Of a DNA stretch of 47,248 nt, positions 8,676-18,057 are shown in pieces. The stretch is from Acidobacteriota bacterium (GTDB lineage: Bacteria > Acidobacteriota > CAIWXX01). A program made the translations under genes and the position numbers. The notes under the pieces were generated by a model. The model had not been told where the DNA came from, did not search any database, and saw only the letters and a list, made by a program, of their open reading frames with translations. The stretch is taken from assembly GCA_016191015.1 (NCBI GenBank), contig JACPPM010000180.1, positions 1 to 47,248 of the forward strand, given 5' to 3'. The first letter of the stretch is position 1. Each line of letters opens with the position of its first letter.

Positions 8676-9135
8676 CAAGCTGCTGGACATTCTCTGATGT
8701 GAGCAGGTAAGATCAATGGCAAACAATGACCTGCAATCGAGTCCCTGGTTCCCGTCCCTCTTCCACAGCATCCAATCTCCATTGAGCATGGCGAAGCACC
8801 TCGGGCGCGTGCAACGAGTGTCGGAATCACCGCCCAGGCCGGCGGGACGGCAGCCATGTTCGATGTCGCCGATCTCTATCGCGGATCCGTCGCGCGTGCC
8901 GCCTGGAAGGAGGAGGCCTGGCCGCGCCCCGACGAGAAGCTGCGACAGGCATACTGATGGATCGCGAACCACCCGATCATCGGCATTTCTTACGACATTG
9001 AATACGACAATACTCCGCCACAGCGCTTCCAGTTCGGTGATGGCAAGGTCGCGATCAATCTCCGATCCGAGCGGAGTCACTCGAGCTATCTGCTCCTCGC
9101 TCTCCTCAACCTGGCCGTACTGCGCCGAGCCGTGG
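8676..9135 (+). pseudogene. Decayed duplicate of the promoter and 5' end of the MoxR gene
   Basis: This stretch aligns with 12950-13400, the promoter and first roughly 135 codons of the intact MoxR gene. It includes the same TGGACA-18-TAAGAT promoter (8684-8713) and the start at 8716 (MANNDLQ against MAKDDLQ). The copy is broken twice: a net loss of 7 bases near 8845-8862 shifts the frame, and a TGA at 8955-8957 replaces the TTC of AYFWI. Homology resumes in the shifted frame (DVADLYRG, NTPPQRFQFGD) and stops near 9135, before the Walker A motif, so no ATPase can be made. Partial duplication followed by decay is the simplest reading. Confidence 0.9.
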
Positions 9136-9285
9136 ACGAGCGACGGGACGGCGATTGGCAGCCGGACGCCCGCCGAGGTCGTTTCCGGTGGTTGAGGCGG
9201 GGTTGCCGCACCCGCCCCCCAGCGGCGGCGACCGTCCGCGCCGCGCCGTCCCGTCCGACAACATCGCCAGCGCTCTGGACCGGCA
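9136..9285. other. Gap between the MoxR remnant and the sensor kinase
   Basis: GC-rich sequence with no convincing gene. It carries the region upstream of the sensor kinase start, but I cannot pick a clear -35/-10 pair. Confidence 0.35.
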
Positions 9286-12200
9286 GTGAGAGATATGCCC
9301 GCATTTCTCGCCCGTCTCTTCCTGCGCCGCTTTCCCAGGTCGCTCGTCCCTTCGCCCCGCGCCTCGATCCCGGTCGCTCTCTCGGCGATCCTCCTCGCCC
9401 GGCCAGCCCCCGCGCAGACGCTCGATCCGCGCTGGGCGCTTGACGAATACCTCGTAGACCGGTGGCAGACGAACGACGGGCTACCCCAAAACTCGATCAA
9501 CGCGATCGCACAGACGCCTGACGGGTATCTCTGGTTCGCCACCTTCGACGGACTCGTCCGCTACGACGGTGGCGATTTCACGACGTTCAGGGCCGGTGAG
9601 ACTCCAGGGCTTCCAGGCAGCCGGATCACCGCGCTCGCAGTTGGCCCAGACGAAACGCTCTGGATTGGGACCGAGGGCGCCGGCATGGCCAGTTACCGGG
9701 CCGGCCGGTTCGGGGCCGGCCACGAATCGGGCGTCCTCGCGAACGACGTGATCGTGGCCATCTACCCGGACCCGAAAGGGGGTGTGTGGATAGCGACACG
9801 CGATCGAGGCCTCCTGTTGGCCCGCGAGCGAGACGTCTCGTCGCTCCGGACCGGCTCAGGACCCTCCGCAGCCACGGGGCTCGCACCTGTGCCGAATGGC
9901 AGGCTTTTCGTCGGCTTCGCAGACGGCCTCTACGAGGTCGACGGCCGCAAGCTCGTGCGGGTATTGCCGGAGCTTGTGCCCGACACGATGATGGTGATGG
10001 CAGCGGGGGACGACGTCCTCGTCTCGACGTCGTCCGGACTGATCCGGGTCCGTTCGGGGAACGTGCATGGGGCGGAGATCTTGTCGCGTGCTTCATTTTG
10101 GGCGGCGCTTGAGGACCGCGCCGGAAGCCAGTGGCTAGGCCACATCGACGGCAAGCTATCGCGCATCCGGGACGGGGCGTTGGAGACGCTGGGAGGCGGG
10201 AGCCTGGAGGATGAGTGGCCCATCGTCAAGATCCGGTCGCTCTTCGAGGACCGCGAGGGAAGCCTCTGGGTCGGCACGGACGGGTTCGGCCTCATGCGCC
10301 TGAGGAACCCCGTGCTGCAGCCCTTTGCCCGGAAAGAGGGGCTCCCGCACACTGTGGTCCTGCCGATCCTCGAGGATCGGGAGGGGGCGATATGGATCGG
10401 CACGAACTGCTCGGGCCTCTATCGGCTGAAGGACGGCCAGATCACCCGATACGGAGAGGCGGAAGGCCTCCTCAGTACCTGTGTCTGGTCCCTCCTCGAG
10501 GCACCCGACGGAACGCTCTGGATCGGGACATGGGGCCCTGGGACCGCCAGCCTCTTCCGAATGAAAAAGGGAAGGATCGGGCGGATCAGCCTCGAACCGG
10601 CGCCCTCGGGCGGCATCGAGGTCGTCTTCTGTCTCGCGAACGACGGACGGGGAGGCATCTGGGCAGGAACGCCGAACGGCTTGGTACACATCGAAGGTCC
10701 GTCGGTGCGGATGTTCACGGAGCGCGACGGCCTGCCGGGAAACGACGTGAGGCAGCTCGCACGCGATCGGGACGGCCGGCTCCTGATCGGCACCGATAAA
10801 GGGCTCGCCTCCCTGACGCAAGACGGAAATTTCGTGCGGGTTGTCGATGGGGCTGCGATCCGCGCAATCCACTGCGACCGGGACGGGACGCTGTGGCTGG
10901 GGACGCGCGGCACCGGCCTCATCCGCCTGAAGGACGGGAAAGCCGTCATCGTCCGGCGTCGAGACGGCCTCTTTGACGACACGGTCTCGCAAATCCTGGA
11001 GACCCCATCCGGCGACCTCTGGATGAGCTGCAACCGAGGGGTGTTCCGGGTCCGCAAGGGCGATGTCGATGCGTTCGCACTTGGGCGGAGGAGCTCCGTC
11101 ACCTCCACTGCGTACGGTCGCCGGGACGGGATGCTGAGCGAGGAGTGCAATGGCGGCTTCCAGCCGGCCGGGATCGTGACGCGATCGGGTCGCCTCCTGT
11201 TCCCTACCACGAACGGGATTGCGAGCGTCGACCCCGGCCGGATCGCCGAGAATCCCGTCCCTCCGCCCGTCCGAGTTCAGGCGCTCATGGCCGACGCGGT
11301 GCCACAGCCAATCGGCGGTCGGCTCGAAATCCAGCCGAGCGTGAGGCGGGTCGGGCTGCGCTTCGCCGCTCTCACCTTCCTCGCTCCGGAGCGGGTCCGC
11401 GTCCGCTACCGCCTCGAGGGAATGGACCCCGACTGGGTCGAGTCCCTCGGCGTGCGCGACACGTCTTACACGAACCTACCGCCGGGCTCGTACACCTTCC
11501 GAGTGACCGCCTCGAATAGCGACGGGGTCTGGAACCGCGAAGGGGCGGCGCTCGCGTTCACCGTCCTCCCACACTTCTGGGCGACGTGGTGGTTCCGGGC
11601 CGCATGCGTCTTCGTTTTCATCCTCGCGGCGCCATCGCTCGCCCTCCTCAGGATCCGTAGCCTGAAGACCCGGCAGAACGCGCTGGCACTCCTCGTGGAG
11701 GAGCGCACCCGGACACTCAGCGCCAGCGAGGAGAGGATCCGTGCCATAATCGCGACGGCGCAGAACGCTTTCATCGCGATGGACGCAGCGGGCCGGATTG
11801 TCGAATGGAACCCTCGCGCGGAGACGATGTTCGGTTGGTCCCGGGCCGAGGCCCTTGGTCTCTCTCTGGCCGACACCATCATTCCGCGCTCCCTTCGCGA
11901 CGCTCATCGGGACGGCGTCAAGCGGCTGGTCGAAGCAGGAGAGGAGCGAATCCTGAATAAGCGAATCGAGCTATCCGGTCTGCGCCGCGACGGTCGCGAG
12001 TTCCCGGTGGAGCTGACGGTCGCCGTGGTGGGCTCCGGAGCGACCCGGCTCTATCACGCCTTTCTGCAGGACATTACCGATCGCAAGCTCGCCGAGCACC
12101 TGCGCGAGGATCTGACGCACACCATGGTCCACGACCTGCGCACCCCTCTGACGTCGATCATGGGCTCTCTCAGCCTCCTTCGCCACGACAGCGGCGATGC

Positions 12201-12795
12201 CCTCCGGGCATCGGAGCTGCAGATGATCGAGATCGCAGAAGCGAACAGCAAGAGGATGCTCGACCTGGTGAATGCAATCCTGGACGTGAGCCGTCTCGAG
12301 AGGGGCGCGATGCCGCTCCAGCGCGAACCGGTCGACATGCGGACCCTGACATCCGAAGCGCTAGAGCTGCAATTGCCGACCGCCAGGGAGAAGCTCGTGA
12401 TCCTCCTAAACGAAGTCACGTTGGGGCTGCCCGAGGTGTCGGGAGATCGGAGTCTCCTTGGGCGGGTGCTGCAGAACCTCGTTGGAAACGCGGTGAAGCT
12501 CTCCTCCCGCAACGATGTCGTTAGCGTCACAGCTGAGGCCGACGGATTGGAGCCGGGGATGCTACGCCTGTGCGTGAGTGACAGCGGCCCGGGTATTTCA
12601 GACGACCTGCGGACGCGGCTCTTCCAGAGGTTCGTAACAGGCCGACAACCTGGCAGCGGGAGCGGGCTGGGCCTGGTCTTCTGCCGGCTCGTGGTCGAGG
12701 CCCACGGAGGGCGAATCTGGGTGGAGAGCGAACCCGGGCGAGGGGCCGCGTTCAGCTTCACCCTGCCGCTCGCCAACGCTCCGGCCCGGCCGTGA
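9286..12795 (+). CDS. Hybrid periplasmic beta-propeller sensor histidine kinase (Reg_prop/Y_Y_Y/PAS/HisKA/HATPase)
   Basis: 1169 residues. A signal peptide (ending near ARPAPAQ) precedes about 12-14 Reg_prop repeats of the type G-x-LWIGT-x-GxGL, forming two sensor propellers (about 40-650). A Y_Y_Y domain (about 695-765), one membrane segment (about 770-790), a PAS domain (about 815-930), an HDLRTPL H-box with phospho-acceptor His949, an N-box (NLVGNAV, Asn1068) and G-boxes (DSGPGIS, GSGLGL) follow. It should sense an extracytoplasmic ligand, often a glycan in relatives, and autophosphorylate. No receiver or DNA-binding domain and no adjacent response regulator are present, so the partner is elsewhere. 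ATG at 9295 is an alternative start. The gene sits between the MoxR remnant and the intact MoxR gene. Confidence 0.93.
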   Translation: MRDMPAFLARLFLRRFPRSLVPSPRASIPVALSAILLARPAPAQTLDPRWALDEYLVDRWQTNDGLPQNSINAIAQTPDGYLWFATFDGLVRYDGGDFTTFRAGETPGLPGSRITALAVGPDETLWIGTEGAGMASYRAGRFGAGHESGVLANDVIVAIYPDPKGGVWIATRDRGLLLARERDVSSLRTGSGPSAATGLAPVPNGRLFVGFADGLYEVDGRKLVRVLPELVPDTMMVMAAGDDVLVSTSSGLIRVRSGNVHGAEILSRASFWAALEDRAGSQWLGHIDGKLSRIRDGALETLGGGSLEDEWPIVKIRSLFEDREGSLWVGTDGFGLMRLRNPVLQPFARKEGLPHTVVLPILEDREGAIWIGTNCSGLYRLKDGQITRYGEAEGLLSTCVWSLLEAPDGTLWIGTWGPGTASLFRMKKGRIGRISLEPAPSGGIEVVFCLANDGRGGIWAGTPNGLVHIEGPSVRMFTERDGLPGNDVRQLARDRDGRLLIGTDKGLASLTQDGNFVRVVDGAAIRAIHCDRDGTLWLGTRGTGLIRLKDGKAVIVRRRDGLFDDTVSQILETPSGDLWMSCNRGVFRVRKGDVDAFALGRRSSVTSTAYGRRDGMLSEECNGGFQPAGIVTRSGRLLFPTTNGIASVDPGRIAENPVPPPVRVQALMADAVPQPIGGRLEIQPSVRRVGLRFAALTFLAPERVRVRYRLEGMDPDWVESLGVRDTSYTNLPPGSYTFRVTASNSDGVWNREGAALAFTVLPHFWATWWFRAACVFVFILAAPSLALLRIRSLKTRQNALALLVEERTRTLSASEERIRAIIATAQNAFIAMDAAGRIVEWNPRAETMFGWSRAEALGLSLADTIIPRSLRDAHRDGVKRLVEAGEERILNKRIELSGLRRDGREFPVELTVAVVGSGATRLYHAFLQDITDRKLAEHLREDLTHTMVHDLRTPLTSIMGSLSLLRHDSGDALRASELQMIEIAEANSKRMLDLVNAILDVSRLERGAMPLQREPVDMRTLTSEALELQLPTAREKLVILLNEVTLGLPEVSGDRSLLGRVLQNLVGNAVKLSSRNDVVSVTAEADGLEPGMLRLCVSDSGPGISDDLRTRLFQRFVTGRQPGSGSGLGLVFCRLVVEAHGGRIWVESEPGRGAAFSFTLPLANAPARP

Positions 12796-12959
12796 GGTAG
12801 CGCAGCTCCCTCGCCCGCCGCCTCCTGCTCCGCTTCCGCGGCCCATTCACGGCGTGGACTTCTCTGACGACCGCCTGTGAGACGGCGGAGCTATGTAAGA
12901 TGTACGTTGTTGCGGGGGATCAGACAAGTCGAGGCTGATAGCGCAGAGTGTCAAGCTGC

Positions 12960-12989
12960 TGGACATTTTCTGACGGGGGCGGGTAAGAT
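12960..12989 (+). promoter_or_regulatory. Promoter of the MoxR/VWA operon, conserved in the decayed duplicate
   Basis: TGGACA (12960-12965), an 18-base spacer and TAAGAT (12984-12989). The same boxes and spacing occur at 8684-8713 in the degenerate copy. The -10 box ends two bases before the ATG at 12991, so a transcript from here would begin inside that codon region. Either translation starts further down, at 13062, or another promoter is used. Confidence 0.5.
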
Positions 12990-12990
12990 C

Positions 12991-14649
12991 ATGGCAAAGG
13001 ATGACCTGCAGCGAAGTTCACGGCTTCTCTCCCTCTTCCGCCGCCACCCGTCTTCACTGAGCATGGCGAAGCACATCGAGCGGGTGCAACGGATTTCGGA
13101 ATCGCCGACCAGGCCGGCGGCAGCCGGGCCGGCTGGCAAGTTCGACGTCGCCGATCTCTATCGCGGCCCCGCTACGCAGGCTGCGTCTCAAGAAGAGGCC
13201 GGGCCGCCACTGGACGAGAAGTTGAGGCAGGCATACTTCTGGATCACGAACCACGCGATTATCAGCCCCTTCTACGACATCGAATACAACGATACGCCGC
13301 CACAGCGCTTCCAGTTCGGTGATCGCAAGGTCGCGATCGACCTCCCATCCGATCAGAGCTACTCGAGCTACGTCCTCCTCCCATTGCTCAACCTGGCCGT
13401 CCGGCGCCGCTGCCTGCTCGTTGGGGGTCCGGGCCGAGGCAAGACCGCGATCGCGATCCTCATGGCGGTTCTTTCCGGCTACAAGCTCAGCGAGATCCGC
13501 CGCGCCATCCAGCACGGCCAGCCCCAAATGACAATCGCCGATCTCTTCGGCAACCCGCTCCCATCGACCCTCGTCACGGCCGCAACCATGGAGGCGGTGA
13601 AGATCGGATGGCGGCGATGGTTGAGCATGAGGGTCAGGATCATCGACGAATACAACCGAATTCCGACGCGCACCCAATCGGCCCTGCTGACGGTCATGGC
13701 CGACAACTACGCCGAGATGTACGACCAGGTTTTCGAGTGCCCCGAGGCGTCCTGGTTTCTCACGGCCAACGACGATATCGGCGGAGGCACGTACCAGGTA
13801 ATAGAGGCGCTCAGGGATCGCATCGACATTGTCGTCAAGGCTCTCCACTTCAACACGCGATTTCTGAACGAATTGCTTCTGCGAATCGAGGACGACCTCA
13901 GACCCGAGGAGGTCGTGCCGCCTCAGGTCATCTTCTCCGTGGACGAGATTGACCGTGTGGGTCAGGAGATCCGGAGCGTTATCCTGCCGCCGCCGCTTCG
14001 TAGGCGCATCGAGTTCTTCGCCAGCCATTTCGAGTTCTTCGAACCCGCCGCAGCGCAGATGGAGTACATGACGAAGGACACAGTCAAGCTTGCGGCGGTG
14101 GATTTCGCCAGCATCGCGGCCCAGAGCACCGGCAAGGACCCGTTGGCCGACCTGGGCAGCCAGACGCGCAACGGGCTCTCGGTGCGCTCGTTGATGACGT
14201 CGCTGATCTTCGTCAAGGCCATGGCGCTTTTTAGAGGGGCAAGCGAAGTGACGTTCGAGGACATCCGTCAGATCGTGCCATTCGTCCTCCACGACAAGCT
14301 CGTCCAGAACCCGGATTGTCCCGTGTTCGAGCAGGAGGAGAAGAAGGCGCACCGTGTGGATCGTATCAGCTGGATTCGCGGGCTCTTCGATGCGTCCTGC
14401 CGCGAATACGAAAGGCTGAACCTCGACCGCGATGACCCGCTCGCCGGCCTCGACGCTCAATTCGAACAGGGACTCGAGGGAGTGCCGGAGAAGGAGGTGC
14501 GCACCAGGTTGGCCTCCATCGAACGCATTCTGCGCGAATGGAGCAAGGGACGGAAGCTCTACGGGCACATGTTCGACGACATCCTCAAGCTCAAGTACTA
14601 CCACCAGCGCTACACGAACTACCTGAAGTGGCTCACGTGGAAAGGTTGA
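12991..14649 (+). CDS. MoxR-type AAA+ ATPase
   Basis: 552 residues from the ATG at 12991. Walker A is GGPGRGKT (145-152), Walker B is RIIDEYNR (Asp219) and sensor 1 is LTANDDIGG (Asn260), followed by ALRDRID as in MoxR/RavA enzymes. A non-conserved N-terminal extension of about 140 residues and a helical C-terminal region make it longer than a minimal MoxR (about 330). MoxR ATPases remodel or load partners that carry a von Willebrand A domain, and one is encoded two genes downstream. The frame with ATG 12991 is kept in the decayed duplicate, but the promoter position favours ATG 13062 (MAKHIERVQ) as an alternative start. Confidence 0.92.
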   Translation: MAKDDLQRSSRLLSLFRRHPSSLSMAKHIERVQRISESPTRPAAAGPAGKFDVADLYRGPATQAASQEEAGPPLDEKLRQAYFWITNHAIISPFYDIEYNDTPPQRFQFGDRKVAIDLPSDQSYSSYVLLPLLNLAVRRRCLLVGGPGRGKTAIAILMAVLSGYKLSEIRRAIQHGQPQMTIADLFGNPLPSTLVTAATMEAVKIGWRRWLSMRVRIIDEYNRIPTRTQSALLTVMADNYAEMYDQVFECPEASWFLTANDDIGGGTYQVIEALRDRIDIVVKALHFNTRFLNELLLRIEDDLRPEEVVPPQVIFSVDEIDRVGQEIRSVILPPPLRRRIEFFASHFEFFEPAAAQMEYMTKDTVKLAAVDFASIAAQSTGKDPLADLGSQTRNGLSVRSLMTSLIFVKAMALFRGASEVTFEDIRQIVPFVLHDKLVQNPDCPVFEQEEKKAHRVDRISWIRGLFDASCREYERLNLDRDDPLAGLDAQFEQGLEGVPEKEVRTRLASIERILREWSKGRKLYGHMFDDILKLKYYHQRYTNYLKWLTWKG

Positions 14650-15671
14650 TCGACGGCCCATTCGCTCGCGCCCTCGAACGCCGGCGCGATCACTGCAACT
14701 CCGCTTTCGCCTATGCGCGCCGCACACACCGGCGGCTCGACCCCGATCAGTTCAGTCGCGTCCTTGTGAAATCCGTCGACCCAATCGTTCGGGCGCTCGC
14801 CGTGCACAATGCCGAGGCCGTGGATGCCACCGTCGAAGCCCTCTACGACATCTCACTCGAGCTCCTCGCCCGCGATTGCCTCGGCGACAATCCACGCTAC
14901 CCGCTGATCCCCCTTGCTTGGCAGAAACTGCTCCCCGCGGCCGCGCCCCTCCTTGCCTCCGACCCCCGTCGCATCACTGCTTCCGTCTCCAACGCCGTCC
15001 ACACGCTCTCGCTCGAACCCGCCGCTCGCCCCGTGGAATGGATCGATCGGATGACGGCGATCATACCGCTCTGCACCGGTGTCGACCAGTTCCTGGATGC
15101 CGGCAAGGTTGAGGCGTGGCGATGTGGGATGGCACACTACAGGGCCGCCGCTATCGACATTTGGCAACGTCTCCCTGACTCCTTGAAGTACGCGGCTTTG
15201 CATATTGATGGGAGTGGGAAGCAGATGTCGCTCGCAGATGTCCTGGCCGGGCTGAGCGATCCATGGTGGGTTCCGGGTTCCGAGCGGCGTCGAGACCGTG
15301 AGATCGTCCTGGTCGCCGCGGCCGGCGGGTTTCGCGGGTTCGGTGCTCCGTTCGGCGGGCCGTTCATTGCTCCGCCCGAGGTCACCTGCGTCGACGGCAC
15401 ACTCTATGTGCTCGACACCGATTCCTGCTGGACCCTGCACGCCGACTGCTTCGGCGCGACCTTGCAGCGGCATGGCGCTGAGCTGCCAAAGGGAGCGGGC
15501 ACCGCGTGGCGTGGCCAGTATTCAATCACTGCGGCCGGAAAGGTGACGGGGCGCGGCTTGGGCGCCTCCTTCCCATGGCTCGCCGATTCGAGCAGCAGCT
15601 CATCCTCCGAGACCACGCTCGCCGTGACGCTGCCACGGAGCCACAAGGTCTACCTTGTGGCGGCGAGGTAG
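14637..15671 (+). CDS. Unknown protein of the MoxR/VWA operon
   Basis: 344 residues if read from the GTG at 14637, overlapping the ATPase gene by 13 bases; GTG 14628 and TTG 14646 are alternatives. The N-terminal two thirds look helical (for example DAVDATVEALYDIS-like stretches and EAWRCGMAHYR near residue 160). The last 100 residues are rich in strands and glycine. I recognise no catalytic motif, signal peptide or membrane segment. Tight packing between the MoxR ATPase and the VWA gene suggests it is an adaptor or substrate of that pair, perhaps like the VMAP component described for ternary MoxR-VWA conflict systems. That role is inferred from position only. Confidence 0.75.
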   Translation: MERLIDGPFARALERRRDHCNSAFAYARRTHRRLDPDQFSRVLVKSVDPIVRALAVHNAEAVDATVEALYDISLELLARDCLGDNPRYPLIPLAWQKLLPAAAPLLASDPRRITASVSNAVHTLSLEPAARPVEWIDRMTAIIPLCTGVDQFLDAGKVEAWRCGMAHYRAAAIDIWQRLPDSLKYAALHIDGSGKQMSLADVLAGLSDPWWVPGSERRRDREIVLVAAAGGFRGFGAPFGGPFIAPPEVTCVDGTLYVLDTDSCWTLHADCFGATLQRHGAELPKGAGTAWRGQYSITAAGKVTGRGLGASFPWLADSSSSSSSETTLAVTLPRSHKVYLVAAR

Positions 15672-15675
15672 AGGG

Positions 15676-17457
15676 GTGAGTCTGCCGGCGCCGTCTGCGA
15701 TGGTCGGTTCGGAGCTCGAGGAGCATTGGCAATCGCGATGGCAGGATGCTCTGGCCGCCTGGAGCCGTTTCACGAAACTGGCGGAGCCGCGCTGGTGCCA
15801 CACGGAGAAAGCCGAGAGAGCTGAGCAGCTCACCGGGTCCTTTGCGATGATCCGCCTGAACGACCACGCCGTCGTCATCAGCTTGCGACAGGTTAAGGAA
15901 CGGCATTTGGAGGACCTGCCCGTGGAAGTTCTCGCGCACGAAATCGGGCATCATGTGTACGCGCCGGCCGATCTGCGCGATAACGCCCGTCTCATGGCTC
16001 GAATTCGCCGCGGCCTGCCCACGCGCGAGAGCTTCGCCCCGATCGTCTCCAATCTCTACACCGACCTGCTGATCAACGACCGACTCCAGCGTGGCGCGGG
16101 GCTGCACATGGACGAGGTGTACAGGAGACTGAGGGGCCCGGAGCCGGATCGCCTCTGGAAGCTCTACATGCGCATCTACGAGATCCTCTGGAGTCTCCCC
16201 ACCGGAACGCTCTTCGACGGCAGCCCTGATCGTCAGGTCCAATCGGACGCACAGCTGGGCGCGCGCCTCATTCGTGCGTACGCGAAGGACTGGATGGATG
16301 GCGCGGGCCGCTTTGCGGCCCTTCTCCTCCCCTACCTGCTCGAGGCGAAGGAGTCGCAACTGATGAAGGTCGTGACTCCGTGGCTCGACACGCAGCGCGC
16401 CGGCGAAGGCGAAGCGATACCGGATGGGCTGACCGAGATCGACGAGGGAGAGGAGGAGGGCGCGATCCATCCTGCCGAAGACGACAGGCTCACCGGGATC
16501 GACCGCGCCGAGGGCGAGGCGGACGATGAAGGCAGTGCGCCGCGGGCCGGGGGACGAGCGGAGAAGGGCGGGCACAAGAACGCGATTCGATCGCCACAGC
16601 AGTACACGGAGCTTATGAAGAGCGTTGGCGTCAAGATCTCAGAGGACGAGATCGCCATCAGGTACTATCGCGAGCTGGCCGTACCGCACCTGGTGCGCTT
16701 TCCGGCACGCGATGTCCCGGAAGCCCAGGACCCTTTGCCCGAAGGGCTGGACGTATGGGACGTCGGCTCACCGATCACCGATGTCGACTGGATTGAATCC
16801 GTCGTCCGCAGCCCGCAGGTCATTCCGGGAGTCACGACCCTGCAAAGGATGTACGGAACGACTGAAGGGGCGTCGCCGGAACGCCTTCCGGTGGATCTGT
16901 ACCTGGGCGTGGACTGCTCGGGATCCATGGGCAACCCGAAATACGGCCTCTCCTATCCCGTGCTCGCCGGAGCCGTGATCGTGCTTTCGGCCTTGCGCGC
17001 CGGCGCGCGCGTCATGGTGACGTTGTCGGGTGAGCCCGGAGAGTACACAAGCACGAATGGATTCATCCGGAACGAGCACGAAGCGATGAAGACGCTGACA
17101 GGATATCTCGGAACAGGTTATTCCTTCGGCATCCTCAGGCTCAAGGAGACATTCATCGATGGCTCACAGCTGAAACGCCCCGCGCACATTCTCATCGTGA
17201 CCGACTCGGACATGTTTTCGATGCTGCAGTCCACGCCCCGCGGTTGGGATATCGCGCGGGAGGCGGTCGGTGCGGCGGGGGGCGGAGGCACTTTCGTACT
17301 CCAGTTCGCTCCCGCCATGGGCTGGGGATCCGAAGTCGCGCGGATGCGCGAGATCGGCTGGGACGTCCACTTCATTATCACTCAAGAAGACCTGCTCGCG
17401 TTCGCCCGCGCCTTCAGCCAGAAGAAGTACGGAGAGCACGGGAAAAAGACGAAATGA
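15676..17457 (+). CDS. Metallopeptidase-like (HEIGHH) protein fused to a von Willebrand A domain
   Basis: 593 residues from a GTG at 15676 with GAGGG just before it; ATG 15700 is the alternative. The N-terminal part holds EVLAHEIGHHVYAP, an HExxH zinc-protease signature (residues 88-93). A middle acidic, low-complexity stretch (about 245-310) links to a C-terminal VWA domain with the MIDAS motif DCSGSMG (413-419) and a later TDSD. The layout recalls DUF2201-type putative metallopeptidase/VWA proteins that travel with MoxR ATPases. The ATPase probably acts on the metal-dependent adhesion site. Protease activity is a prediction: the third zinc ligand was not identified. No signal peptide is seen, so it is cytoplasmic. 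Confidence 0.85.
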   Translation: MSLPAPSAMVGSELEEHWQSRWQDALAAWSRFTKLAEPRWCHTEKAERAEQLTGSFAMIRLNDHAVVISLRQVKERHLEDLPVEVLAHEIGHHVYAPADLRDNARLMARIRRGLPTRESFAPIVSNLYTDLLINDRLQRGAGLHMDEVYRRLRGPEPDRLWKLYMRIYEILWSLPTGTLFDGSPDRQVQSDAQLGARLIRAYAKDWMDGAGRFAALLLPYLLEAKESQLMKVVTPWLDTQRAGEGEAIPDGLTEIDEGEEEGAIHPAEDDRLTGIDRAEGEADDEGSAPRAGGRAEKGGHKNAIRSPQQYTELMKSVGVKISEDEIAIRYYRELAVPHLVRFPARDVPEAQDPLPEGLDVWDVGSPITDVDWIESVVRSPQVIPGVTTLQRMYGTTEGASPERLPVDLYLGVDCSGSMGNPKYGLSYPVLAGAVIVLSALRAGARVMVTLSGEPGEYTSTNGFIRNEHEAMKTLTGYLGTGYSFGILRLKETFIDGSQLKRPAHILIVTDSDMFSMLQSTPRGWDIAREAVGAAGGGGTFVLQFAPAMGWGSEVARMREIGWDVHFIITQEDLLAFARAFSQKKYGEHGKKTK

Positions 17458-18041
17458 CCAGCTCGGAGCCGCCAGTCCTTGATCGCCTGACGCACCGTCT
17501 TACGGAATGTCCGGCCGAGTTCCTCGCGGAGCCTCGAATCGCTGGCAGCGGCAGGATCCACGTCGATGCCGTCGTCTCCGACCTGCTCGTCGATCTCGGC
17601 GGGCAGCCCCTCACCGTCGACGAAGCACGCACGTTCCAGAGCGCCTCTTCCAAAGACCGCAATCTGCTCCGGCTTGTCCTCGTGGCCACATGGCTCATGC
17701 ACGACGACTTCTTCTGCGAGGCACGCAACGTTGCCGCAGCAGTGCAGGATTGGCTCCGAGGTGGCCTTGCGGAGCTGGCCGCGCTCGTTTCCGCGGATCA
17801 GTTCGTGGGCGACCCCGATCGACGCGAAGAGCTGGTACGGCTCGGTCTCGCCGCCCTCGGCCTTCGCCCCGCCGGAGAGACGCCGGAGCAGGCCGCCGAC
17901 AGGCTGAAGACGCTGAGCAGTGTCGAGCGAGCCGCTCTGATTCGCGAGACGAAGGCACAGATCGAGCGCGCGCGTGTGCTGAGGAGGAAGATGGAGGAAG
18001 AGGCGGCGCGCGAGGCCGCCGCTCGGGTGACGCGAGAATGA
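17454..18041 (+). CDS. Small helical protein of the MoxR/VWA operon
   Basis: 195 residues. The ATG overlaps the preceding TGA in an ATGA junction, typical of translational coupling. The protein is almost wholly helical by composition, with a charged, probably coiled-coil C-terminus (about 160-195: repeated Glu, Arg and Lys with Ala). No known domain, signal peptide or membrane segment is visible. It is likely a structural partner of the VWA protein; this rests on position only. Confidence 0.75.
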   Translation: MTSSEPPVLDRLTHRLTECPAEFLAEPRIAGSGRIHVDAVVSDLLVDLGGQPLTVDEARTFQSASSKDRNLLRLVLVATWLMHDDFFCEARNVAAAVQDWLRGGLAELAALVSADQFVGDPDRREELVRLGLAALGLRPAGETPEQAADRLKTLSSVERAALIRETKAQIERARVLRRKMEEEAAREAAARVTRE

Positions 18042-18057
18042 TGGAAGATCCAAAGGA

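Noticed and set aside
7310-8857. 515-residue minus-strand open frame opposite the sulfatase
   Set aside because: A shadow of the plus-strand gene in GC-rich sequence; the plus strand holds clear sulfatase motifs.
13054-14727. 557-residue minus-strand open frame opposite the MoxR gene
   Set aside because: A shadow frame; Walker and sensor motifs are on the plus strand.
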